DNA from: Siphonodentalium dalli
Lineage: Eukaryota > Mollusca > Scaphopoda > Gadilida > Siphonodentaliidae
Length of the DNA stretch: 64,000 nt
Assembly (NCBI GenBank): GCA_032622095.1
Contig: CP136062.1
Location: 164,565,990-164,629,989, forward strand
Direction of reading: 5' to 3'
Every line of letters starts with the position of its first letter. Position 1 is the first letter of the stretch. The notes under the pieces were generated by a model. That model worked only from the letters and a program-made list of their open reading frames with translations. It was not told the origin of the DNA and ran no database searches. The position numbers and the translations under genes were made by a program. Shown in pieces: positions 60,458 through 64,000 of this stretch.

Positions 60458-60502
60458 TTAAAATGCGTATCTTGTTCGGATATCTTCCAGCTTCTTTGAA
60501 AC
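60458..60502 (-). CDS. SF3B3: SF3B3 last exon, unit B
   Basis: Same 14 codons and TAA stop as 48,583-48,627. A transcript from the intact gene to the right of the window would reach this stop first. Confidence 0.94.
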   Translation of the reverse strand, partial: VSKKLEDIRTRYAF

Positions 60503-61952
60503 CTGAAAACATTAAAAGGATAGAATGATTTTTGGTAAAATAATACTCGCATGAAAACAAGAATCTGTTGTGCACAACACTGCTCGGGGATAACAAATAG
60601 CAGATTGTCTTACTGCCATCCCCTGCAGTAGGAAAAGCTAATTGATTTCATTGAATTGATTTCATTGGAATGCTCAAACTAAATTGCATGTAGAAATATT
60701 ATCAAGGGGCATGTTAGACAGTGTTGAATTGGATGAGTAACAGACACGGATGGCTCTTCATTAAAATGATGTAAATATATTCAGGATGACTGGAAGGAAG
60801 GCTTTTTAATTCAGTAAGATTGCGGAAAATATATCAGGGACACTAAAAAGTAAGTATTCTCCAGATAATCAACAGTTAAAGTGATGTGAAACACTCGTGT
60901 AGGGTGATCATATAGAATAATAATCAAATCCAGTCGCAAGTCGGGATTATTTTACCCTGTGCCAATGCATTCTCTTATATATGCGAGTCGACCACAGGTC
61001 GCCTCGCATATATAAGAGAATGCATTGGCCTAAAAATATTTGACATGTATTTTCATATAACTGATCCACAAAAATACGGGATTTGCAATCGTACCACCAA
61101 AGCTCACGCTATCATCGGAAACACCAAAATCAAGAGAAAAATTGAATTTTCTAAGTAAAAAAAGGGCCATAACTCTGGTGAAAATAGGTGGACGAAACCC
61201 GTGCTATGTATGTAGCTGTTCACCCATGCTGCTCTATCACCATACCAAATATCAGCTAAATCTGCCCAGCGGTTGCTGAACAATAATGCAAAATGTTTGT
61301 ACGGACGGACGTATGGACGTCGACTATATACCCGCCGACTTCAAGTCGGGGGCATAATAAGGATACTTGACAGCAATTAAATGTCTAAAGAATGTTTATA
61401 CACCTAACATTTCCCTCCAAATATACATAACAATTACATACTCTCCAAGGAATATGAGTAAAAAAATGTGTAAGTGCCCCCACATTGCACTACAAATCAT
61501 TGAGAAATATGATTACATGCCCTTGGGGAAAACATCCTGATCCTGCACAGATGTCATAAGATGTGTAAAAAACAAAGAACTACACATTTGGGCTATTGGC
61601 CGACCATGGGCGTACTCGTGCAATCACAGTAGAATAACTTTTGGTCAATTCTTCTATATCCCCTAATTAGCAGAAGACAAGATGCATAATCGAGGTGACT
61701 AATTTATTAAACTGGGGAACTTCAATCTGATGCTAAATCTCCCATAGCAGTTGAGGCCTAAGCAGAATGAGTTTTCCCAGAGGGTGAATTTGGTGACACC
61801 AACCCACAGTGCGGGGGTGGCATCACTTAATTCACCCTCTGGGGACCTCATTCTGCAAACAATTGAAAGGCTTGAATAGCACAGAAGTGCAGTTCCGTTT
61901 TATATCAAATTGTATATTCCAAAGAAATAACGAGGTATTAAGTGTTTCTCAC

Positions 61953-62048
61953 CTCACTTGTTGTTCTATCTAGTTCATCAGAGATGGTTTTCTGTTTTTG
62001 CAATTCTAGAGAATTGTACATTTCACAAAGGTCGCCATCAATGACATT
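61953..62048 (-). CDS. SF3B3: SF3B3 exon NVIDGDLCE…, unit B
   Basis: Same 32 codons and splice sites as 50,080-50,175. Confidence 0.95.
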
Positions 62049-63155
62049 CTGAAAATAAAAAAGAGTTTATAATGTAACAGTTTAAAATGTTGTTTACATG
62101 TAATCTCAAAAGTGCTTACATCTCAATTTGACTGAAAGTACTTACTCAGCCATCACTATCCATTTGTTATGCAATGTCAAGGAACTAAGGTGAATGTACT
62201 GCAATAGGAGTTATCATTCAGACAACAAAATAATTAGCAAATTCCAAGTCAAAATAAGGCATAAATCATAAATGGTCAGACTGAATCCAAATTCAAACTT
62301 GATCGGGACTTTCTCATATGAAGGCCATACACAAAGTTTCATCAAATTCTATAAAATACTATTCCAAGATATCATCCGGACAACAAATGTTTCGGATGGA
62401 CGGACACACATCGCTCATTTCTATATTCCCACAAATGTTTTTCTTCAAGGGACAACTACCGACAAGACTATCCATCGAAGTATCAATTCTAGACTCATTA
62501 AAGTTATCTACCAACACCAAATGAATGCGATTTAAAATCTCAACAAGAGCACGCCGTCGGGGAGTGGCAAAATACGGCCATTTTGGGTGGGGCAAGGTTT
62601 AATTCATTTGTTTGAAACCTTTGACTCAAGACGAAATAATATTTGAACTTGACCTGTATATCAAATTTGTTTCAGTTCACTCGATTCAATCTAAAGTTGT
62701 CATCTGGAAACCGCAAATATCAGGTAAAATCTAAGTCGAAAAAGGGGCATAACTCAGTCAATCATGCATACGAAACCCATAATCGAACTTGATCTGTATT
62801 TTGGGGTGGTAAACTAATATACCAAATTTGGTTCAGTTCACTCGATTCAATCTAACGTTGTCATCTGGAAACTGCAAATCAGGTAAAATCTAAGTCGAAA
62901 AAGGGGCATAACTCAGTCAATCATGCATACGAAACCCATAATCGAACTTGATCTGTATTTTGGGGTGGTAAACTAATATACCATATTTGGTTCAGTTCAC
63001 TCGATTCAATCTAAAGTTATCATCCGGAAACCAAAAGCGGACGGACTGACTGACAACCCATTTACATAATACGAACGTTTTTTCAAAATCAACAAACCCA
63101 AAATAATGCAGTTGAATCTTGTTGTAATAAGTTAATTTATACTGATCAAACTTAC

Positions 63156-63260
63156 CTTCACAGGAAAGTAATACGATCTGTATGAGAGATGGTCGCGGCC
63201 ACATAACGGAGGGTTCTCTGTCCGCATGTGCATTTCCAGATGTTGGAAGAAGTCATGATC
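63156..63260 (-). CDS. SF3B3: SF3B3 exon [11 protein letters not shown]…, unit B
   Basis: Same 35 codons and splice sites as 51,283-51,387. The next exon upstream should lie near 66,100, outside the window. This copy presumably belongs to the intact gene. Confidence 0.95.
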
Positions 63261-64000
63261 CTGGAAAAGCACAATATTTGAAAAGTTATTAGTTTTATAG
63301 ATCGGAGTTCAGATCAATGACAAAACACGGCTGTAAATTGATAAAAAATATGGGGAGATTGGATCTAAATCACTACTTATGTTTTTGCTTAACCCTTTTG
63401 TGACGGGTGCTGCACTGGTGCAGCATTAAAGATCTTGTGCCAGTGCAGCATTAAAGATCTTGTGCCAGTGCATTCTCTAATATATGCAAGTCTCCCATAA
63501 GGAGCCTCGCATGTATAAGAAAATGTACTGGTTAAAAAGGTCAAAGCAAATATTGTTAGGCCAATACATTCTCTTATATATGCAAGGCTCCCTATGGGAG
63601 ACTCACATATAATAGAGAATGCATTGGCACAGGATTTTCGCACTATTTCAGGAAGCTCCAGTCATGGAAGGGTTAAAGATATATTTAGTACTTATATCAG
63701 TGAATCAAACTGATGAGGGAGTTTCCAGGCACTTTGCCAATGAAGAATATAACATTCAGCTAATATTACCAATAGTGTGCGTGTCATTTGCAGAATGAGG
63801 TCCCCAGAGGGTGAAGTCAGTAATGCTATGACGCACGGCGTGCTAGCTTCATCAAATCCAACCTCTGGGAACCTCATTCTGCTTATGCCTCAACTGCTAT
63901 GGGAGACCTAGGATCAGATTGACGTTCCCCAGTTGAAGACTTGAAGTTGGTGATGTTCACCCATTAGTCACCTCGATTATGCATTTTATCTTCTAACAAG

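Larger units (their letters stand above)
55189..64000. repeat. Segmental duplication, unit B (continues past the window)
   Basis: Direct copy of 43,280-52,127. It starts abruptly in the retrotransposon leader, continues through a shortened LTR, and follows unit A without break to the window end. Confidence 0.93.

Noticed and set aside
1-64000. tRNA, rRNA or snRNA genes
   Set aside because: No cloverleaf or conserved RNA sequence was noticed on either strand by eye; a covariance-model scan could not be run.

Overview
This is a gene-poor, AT-rich, repeat-dense stretch of an animal nuclear genome. It has introns with GT/AG junctions, several transposon families, satellite DNA, and a metazoan-type SF3B3 gene. 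The style of the interspersed repeats (fold-back elements starting TTAGCTCA..., internal ~180-190 bp subunits ending in runs of GGACGGACGG) is what I associate with molluscs, especially bivalves; that assignment is inference.

Layout. 1-9.8 kb: no gene. It holds a 168-bp tandem repeat in two oppositely oriented blocks (about 1.3-2.2 kb and 8.6-9.8 kb), inverted-repeat arms at 2.7-3.1 and 7.3-7.7 kb, and several minisatellites. 9.83-18.44 kb: one array of about 42 copies of a 198-bp satellite with higher-order structure. 18.5-25 kb: a LINE fragment split by a 1.37-kb element with 9-bp target-site duplications (TSDs), a TTAA-flanked MITE, and a 1.1-kb fold-back element. 25.13-26.14 kb: an intact single-exon seven-transmembrane receptor of the cAMP-receptor-like type. 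26-36 kb: MITEs (one hAT-type with an 8-bp TSD), two LINE fragments, and fold-back repeats.

36,589-43,841: a complete LTR retrotransposon on the minus strand. It has two 315-bp LTRs that look identical, a PBS candidate, a polypurine tract and large Gag-like frames, but no recognisable pol.

43,280-64,000: two head-to-tail copies of a roughly 11.9-kb segment that are nearly identical. Each carries the 3' end of SF3B3 (SF3b subunit 3 of the U2 snRNP) on the minus strand. The left copy (A) has five exons, the most upstream cut at the duplication junction and fused to retrotransposon leader sequence. The right copy (B) shows three exons and continues beyond the window, so B is presumably joined to the intact gene and A is an orphan 3' fragment. 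This is either a very recent partial gene duplication or an assembly duplication.

Only two host genes are supported: the receptor and SF3B3. There is no operon-like logic. All alignments were made by eye.
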